From Inia geoffrensis (lineage: Eukaryota > Chordata > Mammalia > Artiodactyla > Iniidae), in assembly GCA_036417435.1 (NCBI GenBank), contig JAZAQT010000221.1:248001-312000 (forward strand): a DNA stretch of 64,000 bases, written 5' to 3'. A program made the position numbers and the translations under genes. Positions 1 through 12,146 of this stretch are shown in pieces (positions within the stretch are counted from its first letter, which is position 1; every line of letters starts with the position of its first letter). Below the pieces are notes generated by a model. That model saw nothing but the letters and a program-made list of their open reading frames with translations. It was not told the origin of the DNA and made no database searches.

Positions 1-1736
1 CCGGTATTAGTGATATCTTATGATGTTTCTTTTTCTGTGTGACTTATTTCACTTAGAATCATCATAACTAAATCCTCACATTATGCTGCTACTGGTATGT
101 TGCCATTGATTTCATTGTTGAGTGATATTCCATTGTAGGGATGTACCACAACTTCTATATCCATTTTTCTCTTTCTGGGCTATTAAAGTTGTACCATAGT
201 CAAGGATCCCGTACACAGAGCAGCCCCAAACTTTGGTGTGGCTGTGTCTTTTTCATTTAAATTTTCCGAATCTATAGCACCATAAGTGGAAGGGCCCTAG
301 GCTCTCTAGCTTGTATTTTTCTTTGTTCCAGGAAACACCATCCACTTCTCCAGAGTGGCTGTTGGCAGTTTACATCCAGTCCATCAGCATAACAAGGCTG
401 CCGGTTCTCCATGGCCTGCCCTGCCTCTCTGGATTTTACACTTTTTTCTGACGGCCCTTTGGATCGGTGGGAAGTGAGACTTCCTTGTAGTGCGGATTTC
501 CATTGCAGGCTTGCTTGGTTGGCCCAAAAGGGCGTATGCGTTTTTTCCTGAATATATTCAGGACAAAACGCATACGCCCTTTTTGGCCAAGTGCATCACT
601 GTCGAACTGCTGCCTCTTTTCCTACGCTTTCAGAGCAATTCTTATCTACCCCCTGATATCTGTTTGCTGCAATTCTGCGTCGCGTTCAAGTCCTCTTCAC
701 AGCCTTCCTTCAATAAATTTTTGTATGATAGGTGTCATTTGGAACTCTGCAGGATTGTGAGTTACAGTGCCAAAGATCTCCTTTTCTCAACTCGCTTTCT
801 TGTGAGCTGACCGAAAACCCGAAGAATTGCTTCAGTCCCTAATCTCGTTCTGGCATGGCCCGCTGAGCCTTTGGTGAATTCTTCTTCCTGTAGGGAAATC
901 AGAGTTCAATGTGCCCGTCCAAACACATCGAGTTAGCTCCTCATTCGTTCTCCTTATTCCGGTTCATCTTCCACAGAAATTGCAAACTGTGCCAAACAAG
1001 AGGTCAAAGGCACTGACTCTCCAAGTGGGGAGAATGTTAATATCGCATCTGGAACGGCGAACTCGAGTATCAGGGGGCGAAAATGGCGATGAGTTTTAGA
1101 AATTATGCCTGATCACTTCGTGGACCATATTCTGGGTTTTCCATGCATATTTTAGCTGAAGGATAAATCCCTTAAACGTGGAGATTTGGGACCCGTGGAA
1201 TGGGAACCATGCACCATTACCTCAAAGGGTCTGCATTCCCTCACCAATACTCTCAGCCCCAAGTGTCAAGCCTTATCTCTCCCCCAGCTGTGGATGTAGA
1301 GGTGGTAAATCCAAGATTCCTCACAAGCCCTGAAGGACTTATTTAAGAATTTCTCTCTATTTCACAGTCCTTGTGTTTTCTTTTTCAAATTTATTTTTAT
1401 AAGGGGATTTAGTTTATTGACACTGCTGTGTGTATGGTGCTGTACACAAATGATTTTCTTATGGAGACCTATAAATGTATGGATTTTAATTTTCTTCATA
1501 CTCAGGCATATTCCTAGGTTTTGAATACGGGGTGTTGAGTCCATTTGGTTGAGCAAGGAGTAGCTCTTGTCTAATAAATTTTTGGCTTATGGAATGGTAT
1601 CTGTCCTAATGTGAACCTCTGGTTTTATGCAGCCTCCCTACTCTCCTTTCCCCTTAAGCAAGCATAAGTTTCTTTTGTAAATGTGAGACTCTGTTGTGTT
1701 TTGTAATGCAGTTCACACGTAGCCGTGTTTACATTC
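1..1736. repeat. Satellite unit 1 (1,736 bp)
   Basis: The window begins exactly at the anchor, so this unit is complete. The 5' part is the common subfamily (GGGATGTACC). Its palindrome (519-590) is the variant with two mispairs, CCCAAAAG in the left arm and GGACAAAA in the right. Near 1570 it has AATAAATTTTT where other units have AATATATATTT. Confidence 0.95.
519..590. repeat. Variant palindrome with two fixed mispairs (units 1, 3, 7, 10, 11)
   Basis: The left arm has GGCCCAAAAG where the perfect form has GGCCAAAAAG, and the right arm has CAGGACAAAA where the perfect form has CAGGAAAAAA. Both changes travel together in five units, so this is an inherited lineage. It is absent after 18 kb. 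The second change also destroys one of the TTCNNGAA dyads in the core. Confidence 0.93.
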
Positions 1737-3468
1737 CCGGTATTAGTGATATCTTATGATGTTTCTTTTTCTGTGTGACTTATTTCACTTAGAATCATCA
1801 TAACTAAATCCTCTCATTATGCTGCTACTGGTCTGTTGCCATTGATTTCATTGTTGAGTGATATTAAATTGTAGGGATGTACCACAACTTCTATATCCAT
1901 TTTTCTCTTTCTGGGCTATTAAAGTTGTACCATAGTCAAGGATCCCGTACAAAGAGCAGCCCCAAACTTTGGTGTGGCTGTGTCTTTTTCATTTAAATTT
2001 TCCGAATCTATAGCACCATAAGTGGAAGTGCCCTAGGCTCTCTAGTTTGGTTTTTTCTTTGTTCCAGGAAACACCATCCACTTCTGCAGAGTGGCTGTTG
2101 GCAATTTACATCCCGCCCATCAGCATAACATGGCTGTCGGTTCTCCATGGCCTGTCCTGCCTCTCTGGATTTTACACTTTTTTCGGACGGCCCTTTGGAT
2201 CGGTGGGAAGTGAGACTTCTTGTAGTGCGGATTTCCATTGCAGGCTTGCTTGGTTGGCCAAAAAGGGCGTATGCGTTTTTTCCTGAATATATTCAGGAAA
2301 AAACGCATACGCCCTTTTTGGCCAAGTGCATCACTGTCGAACTGCTGCCTCTTTTCCTACACTTTCAGAGCAATTCTTATCTAACCCCTGATATGTTTTC
2401 TGCAATTCTGCGTCGTGTTCAAGTCCTCTTCACAGCCTTCCTTCAATAAATTTTTGGATGATAGGGGTCATTTGGAACTCTGCAGGATTGTGAGTTACAG
2501 TGCCAAAGATCTCCTTTTCTCAACTCGCTTTCTTGTGAGCTGACCGCAAACCCGAAGAATTGCTTCAGTCCCTAATCTCGTTCCGGCATGGCACGCTGAG
2601 CCTTTGGTGAATTCTTCTTCCTGTAGGGAAATCAGAGTTCAATGTGCCCGTCCAAACACATCGAGTTAGCTGCTCATTGGTTCTCCTTATTCCTGTTCAT
2701 CTTCCACAGAAATTGCAAACTGTGCCAAACAAGAGGTCAAAGACACTGACTCTCCAAGTGGGGAGAATGTTAATATCGCATCTGGAACGGCGAACTCGAG
2801 TACCAGGGGGCGAAAATGGCGATGAGTTTTAAAATTTTGCCTGGTCACTTCGTGGACCATATTCTGGGTTTTCCATGCATATTTTAGCTGAAGGATAAAT
2901 CCCTTAAACGTGGAGATTTGGGACCCGTGCAATGGGAACCATGCACCATTACCTCAAAGGGTCTGCATTCCCTCACCAATACTATCAGCCCCAAGTGTCC
3001 AGCCTTATCTCTCCACCAGCTGTGGATGTAGAGGTGGTAAATCCAAGATTCCTCACAAGCCCTGAAGGACTTATTTAAGAATATCTCTCTATTTGACATT
3101 CCTTGTGTTTTCTTTTCAAAATTTATTTTTATAAGGGGATTTAGCTTATTTACACTGCTGTGTGTATGCTGCTGTACACAAATGATTTTCTTATGGAGAC
3201 CTATAAATGTATGGGTTTTAATTTTCTTCATACTCAGGTATATTCCTGGGTTTTGAATACGGGGTGTAGAGTCCATTTGGTTGAGCAAGGAGTAGGTCTT
3301 GTCTAATATATACTTGGCTTATGGAATGGTATCTGTCCTAATGTCAACCTCTGGTTTTATGCAGCCTCCCCACTCTCCTTTCCCCTTAAGGAAGCATAAG
3401 TTTCTTTTGTAAATGTGAGAATCTGTTGTGTTTTGTAATGCAGTTCACACATAGCCGTGTTTACATTC
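1737..3468. repeat. Satellite unit 2 (1,732 bp, shortest)
   Basis: It is short because of a one-base loss in ACTTCTTGTAG (near 2216), a two-base loss in GATATGTTTTC (near 2391) and smaller differences. The palindrome 2254-2325 is perfect. From about 2826 it switches to the minority subfamily (TTAAAATTTTGCC, TTTGACATTCC). Confidence 0.95.
2802..2821 (+). promoter_or_regulatory. CTCF-core-like motif abutting a YY1-like motif (unit 2)
   Basis: ACCAGGGGGCG (2802-2812) equals the central 11 bases of the CTCF consensus as I remember it; the outer bases do not fit. It is followed directly by AAAATGGCG (2813-2821), a YY1-type core. A motif match only; occupancy is unknown. Confidence 0.25.
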
Positions 3469-5205
3469 CCGGTATTAGTGATATCTTATGATGTTTCTTT
3501 TTCTGTGTGACTTATTTCACTTAGAATCATCATAACTAAATCCACTCATTATGCTGCTACTGGTCTGTTGCCATTGATTTCATTGTTGAGTGATATCCCA
3601 TTGTAGGGATGCACCACAACTTCTATATCCATTTTTTCTCTTTCTGGGCTATTAAAATTGTACCATAGTCAAGGATCCCGTACACAGAGCAGCCCCAAAC
3701 TTTGGTGTGGCTGTATCTTTTTCATTTAAATTTTCCGAATCTATAGCACCATTATTGGAAGTGCCCTAGGCTCTCTAGCTTCGTTTTTTCTCTGTTCCAG
3801 GAAGCTCGATCCACTTCTTCAGAGTGGCTGTTGGCAATTTACATCCGGTCCATCAGCATAACAAGGCTGCCGGTTCTCCATTGCCTGTCCTGCCTCTCTG
3901 GATTTTACAATTTTTTCGGACGGCCCTTTGGATCGGTGGGAAGTGAGACTTCCTTGTAGTGCGGATTTCCATTGCAGGCTTGCTTGGTTGGCCCAAAAGG
4001 GCGTATGCGTTTTTTCCTGAATATATTCAGGACAAAACGCATACGCCCTTTTTGGCCAAGTGCATCACTGTCGAACTGCTGCCTCTTTTCCTACGCTTTC
4101 AGAGCAATTCTTATCTACCCCCTGATATCTGTTTGCTGCAATTCTGCGTCGCGTTCAAGTCCTCTTCACAGCCTTCCTTCAGTAAATTTTTGTATGATAG
4201 GGGTCATTTGGAACTCTGCAGGATTGTGAGTTACAGTGCCAAAGATCTCCTTTTCTCAACTCGCTTTCTTGTGAGCTGACCGAAAAACCGAAGAATTGCT
4301 TCAGTCCTTAATCTCGTTCCGGCATGGCCCGCTGAGCCTTTGGTGAATTCTTCTTCCTGTAGGGAAATCAGAGTTCAATGTGCCCGTCCAAACACATCGA
4401 GTTAGCCGCTCATTGGTTCTCCTTATTCCTGTTCAACTTCCACAGAAATTGCAAACTGTGCCAAACAAGAGGTCAAAGGCACTGACTCTCCAAGTGGGGA
4501 GAATGTTAATATCGCATCTGGAACGGCGAATTCGAGTATCAGGGGGCGAAAATGGCGATGAGTTTTAGAAATTATGCCTGATCACTTCGTGAACCATATT
4601 CTGGGTTTTCCATGCATATTTTAGCTGAAGGATAAATCCCTTAAACGTGGAGATTTGGGACCCGTGGAATGGGAACCATGCACCATTACCTCAAAGGGTC
4701 TGCATTCCCTCACCAATACTATCAGCCCCAAGTGTCCAGCCTTATCTCTCCCCCAGCTGTGGATGTAGAGGTGGTAAATCCAAGATTCCTCACAAGCCCT
4801 GAAGGACTTATTTAAGAATTTCTCTCTATTTCACAGTCCTTGTGTTTTGTTTTTCAAATTTATTTTTATAAGGGGATTTAGCTTATTGACACTGCTGTGT
4901 GTATGGTGCTGTACACAAATGATTTTCTTATGGAGACCTATAAATGTATGGGTTTTAATTTTCTTCATACTCAGGCATATTCCTAGGTTTTGAATACTGG
5001 GTGTTGAGTCCATTTGGTTGAGCAAGGAGTAGCTCTTGTCTAATATATATTTGGCTTATGGAATGGTATCTGTCCTAATGTGAACCTCTGGTTTTATGCA
5101 GCCTCCCCACTCTCCTTTCCCCTTAAGCAAGCATAAGTTTCTTTTGTAAACGTGAGACTCTGTTGTGTTTTGTAATGCAGTTCACACGTAGCCGTGTTTA
5201 CATTC
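3469..5205. repeat. Satellite unit 3 (1,737 bp)
   Basis: The 5' third is minority-subfamily sequence (GGGATGCACC, CATTATTGG, TTACAATTTTTT) ending near 3920. Palindrome 3988-4059 has the same two mispairs as unit 1. The unit closely matches unit 7, 6,941 bp away. Confidence 0.95.
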
Positions 5206-6940
5206 CCGGTATTAGTGATATCTTATGATGTTTCTTTTTCTGTGTGACTTATTTCACTTAGAATCATCATAACTAAATCCTCTCACTATGCTGCTACTGT
5301 TCTGTTGCCATTGATTTCATTGTTGAGTGATATTCCATTGTAGGGATGTACCACAACTTCTATATCCATTTTTCTCTTTCTGGGCTATTAAAGTTGTACC
5401 ATAGTCAAGGATCCCGTACACAGAGCAGCCCCAAACTTTGGTGTGGCTGTGTCTTTTTCATTTAAATTTTCCGAATCTATAGCACCATAAGTGGAAGTGC
5501 CCTAGGCTCTCTAGCTTGTTTTTTTCTTTGTTCCAGGAAACACCATCCACTTCTCCAGAGTGGCTGTTGGTAATTTACATCCGGCCCATCAGCATCACAA
5601 GGCTGCCAGTTCTCCATGGCCTGTCCTGCCTCTCTGGATTTTACACATTTTTCGGACGGCCCTTTGGATCGGTGGGAAGTGAGACTTCCTTGTAGTGCGG
5701 ATTTCCATTGCAGGCTTGCTTGGTTGGCCAAAAAGGTCGTATGCGTTTTTTCCTGAATATATTCAGGAAAAAACGCATACGCCCATTTTGGGCAAGTGCA
5801 TCACTGTCGAACTGCTGCCTCTTTTCCTACGCTTTCAGAGCAATTCTTATCTACCCCCTGATATCTGTTTTCTGCAATTCTGCGTCGCATTCAAGTCCTC
5901 TTCACAGCCTTCCTTCAATAAATTTTTGGATGATAGGGGTCATTTGGAACTCTGCAGGATTGTGAGTTACAGTGCCAAAGATCTCCTTTTCTTAACTCGC
6001 TTTCTTGTGAGCTGACCGAAAACCCGAAGAATTGCTTCAGGCCCTTATCTCGTTCCGGCATGGCCCTCTGAGCCTTTGGTGAATTCTTCTTCCTGTAGGG
6101 AAATCAGAGTTCAATGTGCCCGTCCAAACACATCGAGTTAGCCGCTCATTGGTTCTCCTTATTCCTGTTCATCTTCCACAGAAATTGCAAACTGTGCCAA
6201 ACAAGAGGTCAAAGGCACTGACTCTCCAAGTGGGGAGAATGTTAATATCGCATCTGGAACGGCGAACTCGAGTACCAGGGGGCGAAAATGGCGATGAGTT
6301 TTAAAATTTTGCCTGGCCACTTCGTGGACCATATTCTGGGTTTTCCATGCATATTTTAGCTGAAGGATAAATCCCTTAAACGTGGAGATTTGGGACCCGT
6401 GGAATGGGAACCATGCACCATTACCTCAAAGGGTCTGCATTCCCTCACAAATACTATCAGCCCCAAGTGTCCAGCCTTATCTCTCCCCCAGCTGTGGATG
6501 TAGAGGTGGTAAATCCAAGATTCCTCACAAGCCCTGAAGGACTTATTTAAGAATTTCTCTCTATTTGACATTCCTTGTGTTTTCTTTTTCAAATTTATTT
6601 TTATAAGGGGATTTAGCTTATTTACACTGCTGTGTGTATGCTGCTGTACACAAATGATTTTCTTATGGAGACCTATAAATGTATGGGTTTTAATTTTCTT
6701 CATACTCAGGTATATTCCTGTGTTTTGAATACGGGGTGTAGAGTCCATTTGGTTGAGCAAGGAGTAGGTTTTGTCTAATATATATTTGGCTTATGGAATG
6801 GTGTCTGTCCTAATGTCAACCTCTGGTTTTATGCAGCCTCCCTGCTCTCCTTTCCCCTTAAGCAAGCATAAGTTTCTTTTGTAAATGTGAGACTCTGTTG
6901 TGTTTTGTAATGCAGTTCACACGTAGCCGTGTTTACATTC
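5206..6940. repeat. Satellite unit 4 (1,735 bp)
   Basis: Palindrome 5724-5795 has three mispairs (AAGGTCG in the left arm, CCCATTTTGGGC in the right). The same three changes recur in unit 8, showing common descent. The 3' part is minority-subfamily from about 6298. Confidence 0.95.
6274..6293 (+). promoter_or_regulatory. CTCF-core-like plus YY1-like motif (unit 4)
   Basis: Same arrangement, core at 6274-6284 and ATGGCG-containing motif at 6285-6293. Confidence 0.25.
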
Positions 6941-8676
6941 CCGGTATCAGTGATATCTTATGATGTTTCTTTTTCTGTGTGACTTATTTCACTTAGAATC
7001 ATCATAACTAAATCCACTCATTATGCTGCTACTGGTCTGTTGCCATTGATTTCATTGTTGAGTGATATCCCATTTGTAGGGATGCACCACAACTTCTATA
7101 TCCATTTTTTCTCTTTCTGGGCTATTAAAGTTGTACCATAGTCAAGGATCCCGTACACAGAGCAGCCCCAAACTTTGGTGTGGCTGTATCTTTTTCATTT
7201 AAATTTTCCGAATCTATAGCACCATTATTGGAAGTGCCCTAGGCTCTCTAGCTTCGTTTTTTCTTTGTTCCAGGAAGCACCATCCACTTCTCCAGAGTGG
7301 CTGTTGGCAATTTACATCCGGTCCATCAGCATAACAAGGCTACCAGTTCTCCATTGCCTGTCCTGCCTCTCAGGATTTTACAATTTTTTCGGACGGCCCT
7401 TTGGATCGGTGGGAAGTGAGACTTCCTTGTAGTGCGGATTTCCATTGCAGGCTTGCTTGGTTGGCCAAAAAGGGCGTATGCGTTTTTTTCTGAATATATT
7501 CAGGAAAAAACGCATACGCCCTTTTCTCCAAAGTGCATCACTGTCGAACTGCTGCCTCTTTTCCTACGCTTTCAGAGCAATTCTTATCTACCCCCTGATA
7601 TCTGTTTTCTGCAATTCTGCGTCGCGTTCAAGTCCTCTTCACAGCCTTCCTTCAATAAATTTTTGGATGATAGGGGTCATTTGGAACTCTGCAGGATTGT
7701 GAGTTACAATGCCAAAGATCTCCTTTTCTCAACTCGCTTTCTTGTGAGCTGACTGCAAACCCGAAGAATTGCTTCACGCCCTAATCTCGTTCCGGCATGG
7801 CCCGCTGAGCCTTTGGTGAATTCTTCTTCCTGTAGGAAAATCAGTGTTCAATGTGCCCGTCCAAACACATCGAGTTAGCCGCTCATTCGTTCTCCTTATT
7901 CCTGTTCATCTTCCACAGAAATTGCAAACTGTGCCAAACAAGAGGTCAAAGGCACTGACTCTCCAAGTGGGGAGAATGTTAATATCGCATTTGGAACGGC
8001 GAACTCTAGTACTAGGGGGCGAAAATGGCGATGAGTTTTTAATTTTGCCTGGTCACTTCGTGGACCATATTCTGGGTTTTCCATGCATATTTTAGCTGAA
8101 GGATAAATCCCTTAAACGTGGAGATTTGGGACCCGTGCAATGGGAACCATGCATCATTACCTCAAAGGGTCTGCATTCCCTCACCAATAGTATCAGCCCC
8201 AAGTGTCCAGCCTTATCTCTCCCACAGCTGTGGATGTAGAGGTGGTAAATCCAAGATTCCTCACAAGCCCTGAAGGACTTATTTAAGAATTTCTCTCTAT
8301 TTGACATTCCTTATGTTTTCTTTTTGAAATTTATTTTTATAAGGGGATTTAGCTTATTGACACTGCTGTGTGTATGGTGCTGTACACAAATGATTTTCTT
8401 ATGGAGACCTATAAATGTATGGGTTTTAATTTTCTTCATAGTCAGGCATATTCCAAGGTTTTGAATACGGGGTGTTGAGTCCATTTCGTTGAGCAAGGAG
8501 TAGGTCTTGTCTAAAATATATTTGGCTTATGGAATGGTATCTGTCCTAATGTGAACCTCTGGTATTATGCAGCCTCCCCACTCTCCTTTCCCCTTAAGCA
8601 AGTATAAGTTTCTTTTGTAAATGTGAGACTCTGTTGTGTTTTGTAATGCAGTTCACACGTACCCGTGTTTACATTC
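6941..8676. repeat. Satellite unit 5 (1,736 bp), mosaic with degraded palindrome
   Basis: The 5' part is minority-subfamily, with an extra T in CCCATTTGTAGGG near 7074. The palindrome 7461-7532 is the most decayed in the window, with about five mispairs, four of them clustered at the outer end of the right arm. The 3' part starts minority-type and returns to the common type near 8360. Confidence 0.95.
8011..8030 (+). promoter_or_regulatory. CTCF-core-like plus YY1-like motif (unit 5)
   Basis: Here the core reads ACTAGGGGGCG, using the T allowed at that consensus position. The YY1-like motif is at 8022-8030. Confidence 0.22.
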
Positions 8677-10409
8677 CCGGTATTAGTGATATCTTATGAT
8701 GTTTCTTTTTCTGTGTGACTTATTTCACTTAGAATCATCATAACTAAATCCACTCATTATGCTGCTACTGGTCTGTTGCCATTGATTTAATTGTTGAGTG
8801 ATATCCCATTGTAGGGATGCACCACAACTTCTATATCCATTTTTTCTCTTTCTGGGCTATTAAAATTGTACCATAGTCAAGGATCCCGTACACAGAGCAG
8901 CCCCAAACTTTGGTGTGGCTGTATCTTTTTCATTTAAATTTTCCGAATCTATAGCACCATTATTGGAAGTGCCCTAGGCTCTCTAGCTTCGTTTTTTCTC
9001 TGTTCCAGGAAGCACGATCCACTTCTCCAGAGTGGCTGTTGGCAATTTACATCCGGTCCATCAGCATAACAAGGCTGCCGGTTCTCCATTGCCTGTCCTG
9101 CCTCTCTGGATTTTACAATTTTTTCGGACGGCCCTTTGGATCGGTGGGAAGTGAGACTTCTTGTAGTGCGGATTTCCATTGCAGGCTTGCTTGGTTGGCC
9201 AAAAAGGGCGTATGCGTTTTTTCCTGAATATATTCAGGAAAAAACGCATACGCACTTTTTGGCCAAGTGCATCACTGTCGAACTGCTGCCTCTTTTCCTA
9301 CACTTTCAGAGCAATTCTTATCTAACCCCTGATATGTTTTCTGCAATTCTGCGTCGCGTTCAAGTCCTCTTCACAGCCTTCCTTCAATAAATTTTTGGAT
9401 GATAGGGGTCATTTGGAACTCTGCAGGATTGTGAGTTACAGTGCCAAAAATCTCCTTTTCTCAACTCGCTTTCTTGTGAGCTGACCGCAAACCCGAAGAA
9501 TTGCTTCAGTCCCTAATCTCGTTCCGGCATGGCACGCTGAGCCTTTGGTGAATTCTTCTTCCTGTAGGGAAATCAGAGTTCAATGTGCCCGTCCAAACAC
9601 ATCGAGTTAGCTGCTCATTCGTTCTCCTTATTCCTGTTCATCTTCCACAGAAATTGCAAACTGTGCGAAACAAATGGTCAAAGGCACTAACTCTCCAAGT
9701 GGGGAGAATGTTAATATCGCATCTGGAACGGCGAACTCGAGTACCAGGGGGCGAAAATGGCGATGAGTTTTAAAATTTTGCCTGGTCACTTCGTGGACCA
9801 TATTCTGGGTATTCCATGCATATTTTAGCTGAAGGATAAATCCCTTAAACGTGGAGATTTTGGACCCGTGCAATGGGAACCATGCACCATTACCTCAAAG
9901 GGTCTGCATTCCCTCACCAATACTATCAGCCCCAAGTGTCCAGCCTTATCTCTCCCACAGCTGTGGATGTAGAGGTGGTAAATCCAAGATTCCTCACAAG
10001 CCCTGAAGGAGTTATTTAAGAATATCTCTCTATTTGACATTCCTTGTGTTTTCTTTTTCAAATTTATTTTTATAAGGGGATTTAGCTTATTTACACTGCT
10101 GTGTGTATGCTGCTGTACACAAATGATTTTCTTATGGAGACCTATAAATGTATGGGTTTTAATTTTCTTCATACTCAGGTATATTCCTGGGTTTTGAATA
10201 CGGGGTGTAGAGTCCATTTGGTTGAGCAAGGAGTAGGTCTTGTCTAATATATATTTGGCTTATGGAATGGTATCTGTCCTAATGTCAACCTCTGGTTTTA
10301 TGCAGCCTCCCCACTCTCCTTTCCCCTTAAGGAAGCATAAGTTTCTTTTGTAAATGTGAGAATCTGTTGTGTTTTGTAATGCAGTTCACACATAGCCGTG
10401 TTTACATTC
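8677..10409. repeat. Satellite unit 6 (1,733 bp)
   Basis: It shares with unit 2 the CTTCTTG one-base loss and the GATATGTTTTC two-base loss (near 9332). Its 5' part, unlike unit 2, is minority-subfamily. Palindrome 9195-9266 has one mispair (CGCACTTTTT). Confidence 0.95.
9743..9762 (+). promoter_or_regulatory. CTCF-core-like plus YY1-like motif (unit 6)
   Basis: Core 9743-9753, YY1-like motif 9754-9762. Confidence 0.25.
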
Positions 10410-12146
10410 CCGGTATTAGTGATATCTTATGATGTTTCTTTTTCTGTGTGAGTTATTTCACTTAGAATCATCATAACTAAATCCATTCATTATGCTGCTA
10501 CTGGTCTGTTGCCATTGATTTCATTGTTGAGTGATATCCCATTGTAGGGATGCACCACAACTTCTATATCCATTTTTTCTCTTTCTGGGCTATTAAAATT
10601 GTACCATAGTCAAGGATCCCGTACACAGAGCAGCCCCAAACTTTGGTGTGGCTGTATCTTTTTCATTTAAATTTTCCGAATCTATAGCACCATTATTGGA
10701 AGTGCCCTAGGCTCTCTAGCTTCGTTTTTTCTCTGTTCCAGGAAGCTCGATCCACTTCTCCAGAGTGGCTGTTGGCAATTTACATCCGGTCCATCAGCAT
10801 AACAAGGCTGCCGGTTCTCCATTGCCTGTCCTGCCTCTCTGGATTTTACAATTTTTTCGGACGGCCCTTTGGATCGGTGGGAAGTGAGACTTCCTTGTAG
10901 TGCGGATTTCCATTGCAGGCTTGCTTGGTTGGCCCAAAAGGGCGTATGCGTTTTTTCCTGAATATATTCAGGACAAAACGCATACGCCCTTTTTGGCCAA
11001 GTGCATCACTGTCGAACTGCTGCCTCTTTTCCTACGCTTTCAGAGCAATTCTTATCTACCCCCTGATATCTGTTTGCTGCAATTCTGCGTCGCGTTCAAG
11101 TCCTCTTCACAGCCTTCCTTCAATAAATTTTTGTATGATAGGGGTCATTTGGAACTCTGCAGGATTGTGAGTTACAGTGCCAAAGATCTCCTTTTCTCAA
11201 CTCGCTTTCTTGTGAGCTGACCGAAAACCCGAAGAATTGCTTCAGTCCCTAATCTCGTTCCGGCCTGGCCCGCTGAGCCTTTGGTGAATTCTTCTTCCTG
11301 TAGGGAAATCAGAGTTCAATGTGCCCGTCCAAACACATCGAGTTAGCCGCTCATTGGTTCTCCTTATTCCTGTTCAACTTCCACAGAAATTGCAAACTGT
11401 GCCAAACAAGAGGTCAAAGGCACTGACTCTCCAAGTGGGGAGAATGTTAATATCGCATCTGGAACGGCGAATTCGAGTATCAGGGGGCGAAAATGGCGAT
11501 GAGTTTTAGAAATTATGCCTGATCACTTCGTGAACCATATTCTGGGTTTTCCATGCATATTTTAGCTGAAGGATAAATCCCTTAAACGTGGAGATTTGGG
11601 ACCCGTGGAATGGGAACCATGCACCATTACCTCAAAGGGTCTGCATTCCCTCACCAATACTATCAGCCCCAAGTGTCCAGCCTTATCTCTCCCCCAGCTG
11701 TGGATGTAGAGGTGGTAAATCCAAGATTCCTCACAAGCCCTGAAGGACTTATTTAAGAATTTCTCTCTATTTCACAGTCCTTGTGTTTTGTTTTTCAAAT
11801 TTATTTTTATAAGGGGATTTAGCTTATTGACACTGCTGTGTGTATGGTGCTGTACACAAATGATTTTCTTATGGAGACCTATAAATGTATGGGTTTTAAT
11901 TTTCTTCATAGTCAGGCATATTCCTAGGTTTTGAATACGGGGTGTTGAGTCCATTTGGTTGAGCAAGGAGTAGCTCTTGTCTAATATATATTTGGCTTAT
12001 GGAATGGTATCTGTCCTAATGTCAACCTCTGGTTTTATGCAGCCTCCCCACTCTCCTTTCCCCTTAAGCAAGCATAAGTTTCTTTTGTAAATGTGAGACT
12101 CTGTTGTGTTTTGTAATGCAGTTCACACGTAGCCGTGTTTACATTC
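10410..12146. repeat. Satellite unit 7 (1,737 bp)
   Basis: Near-copy of unit 3, including the minority-subfamily 5' part and the two-mispair palindrome (10929-11000). It differs by scattered substitutions, for example CCGGCCTGG near 11263. Confidence 0.95.
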
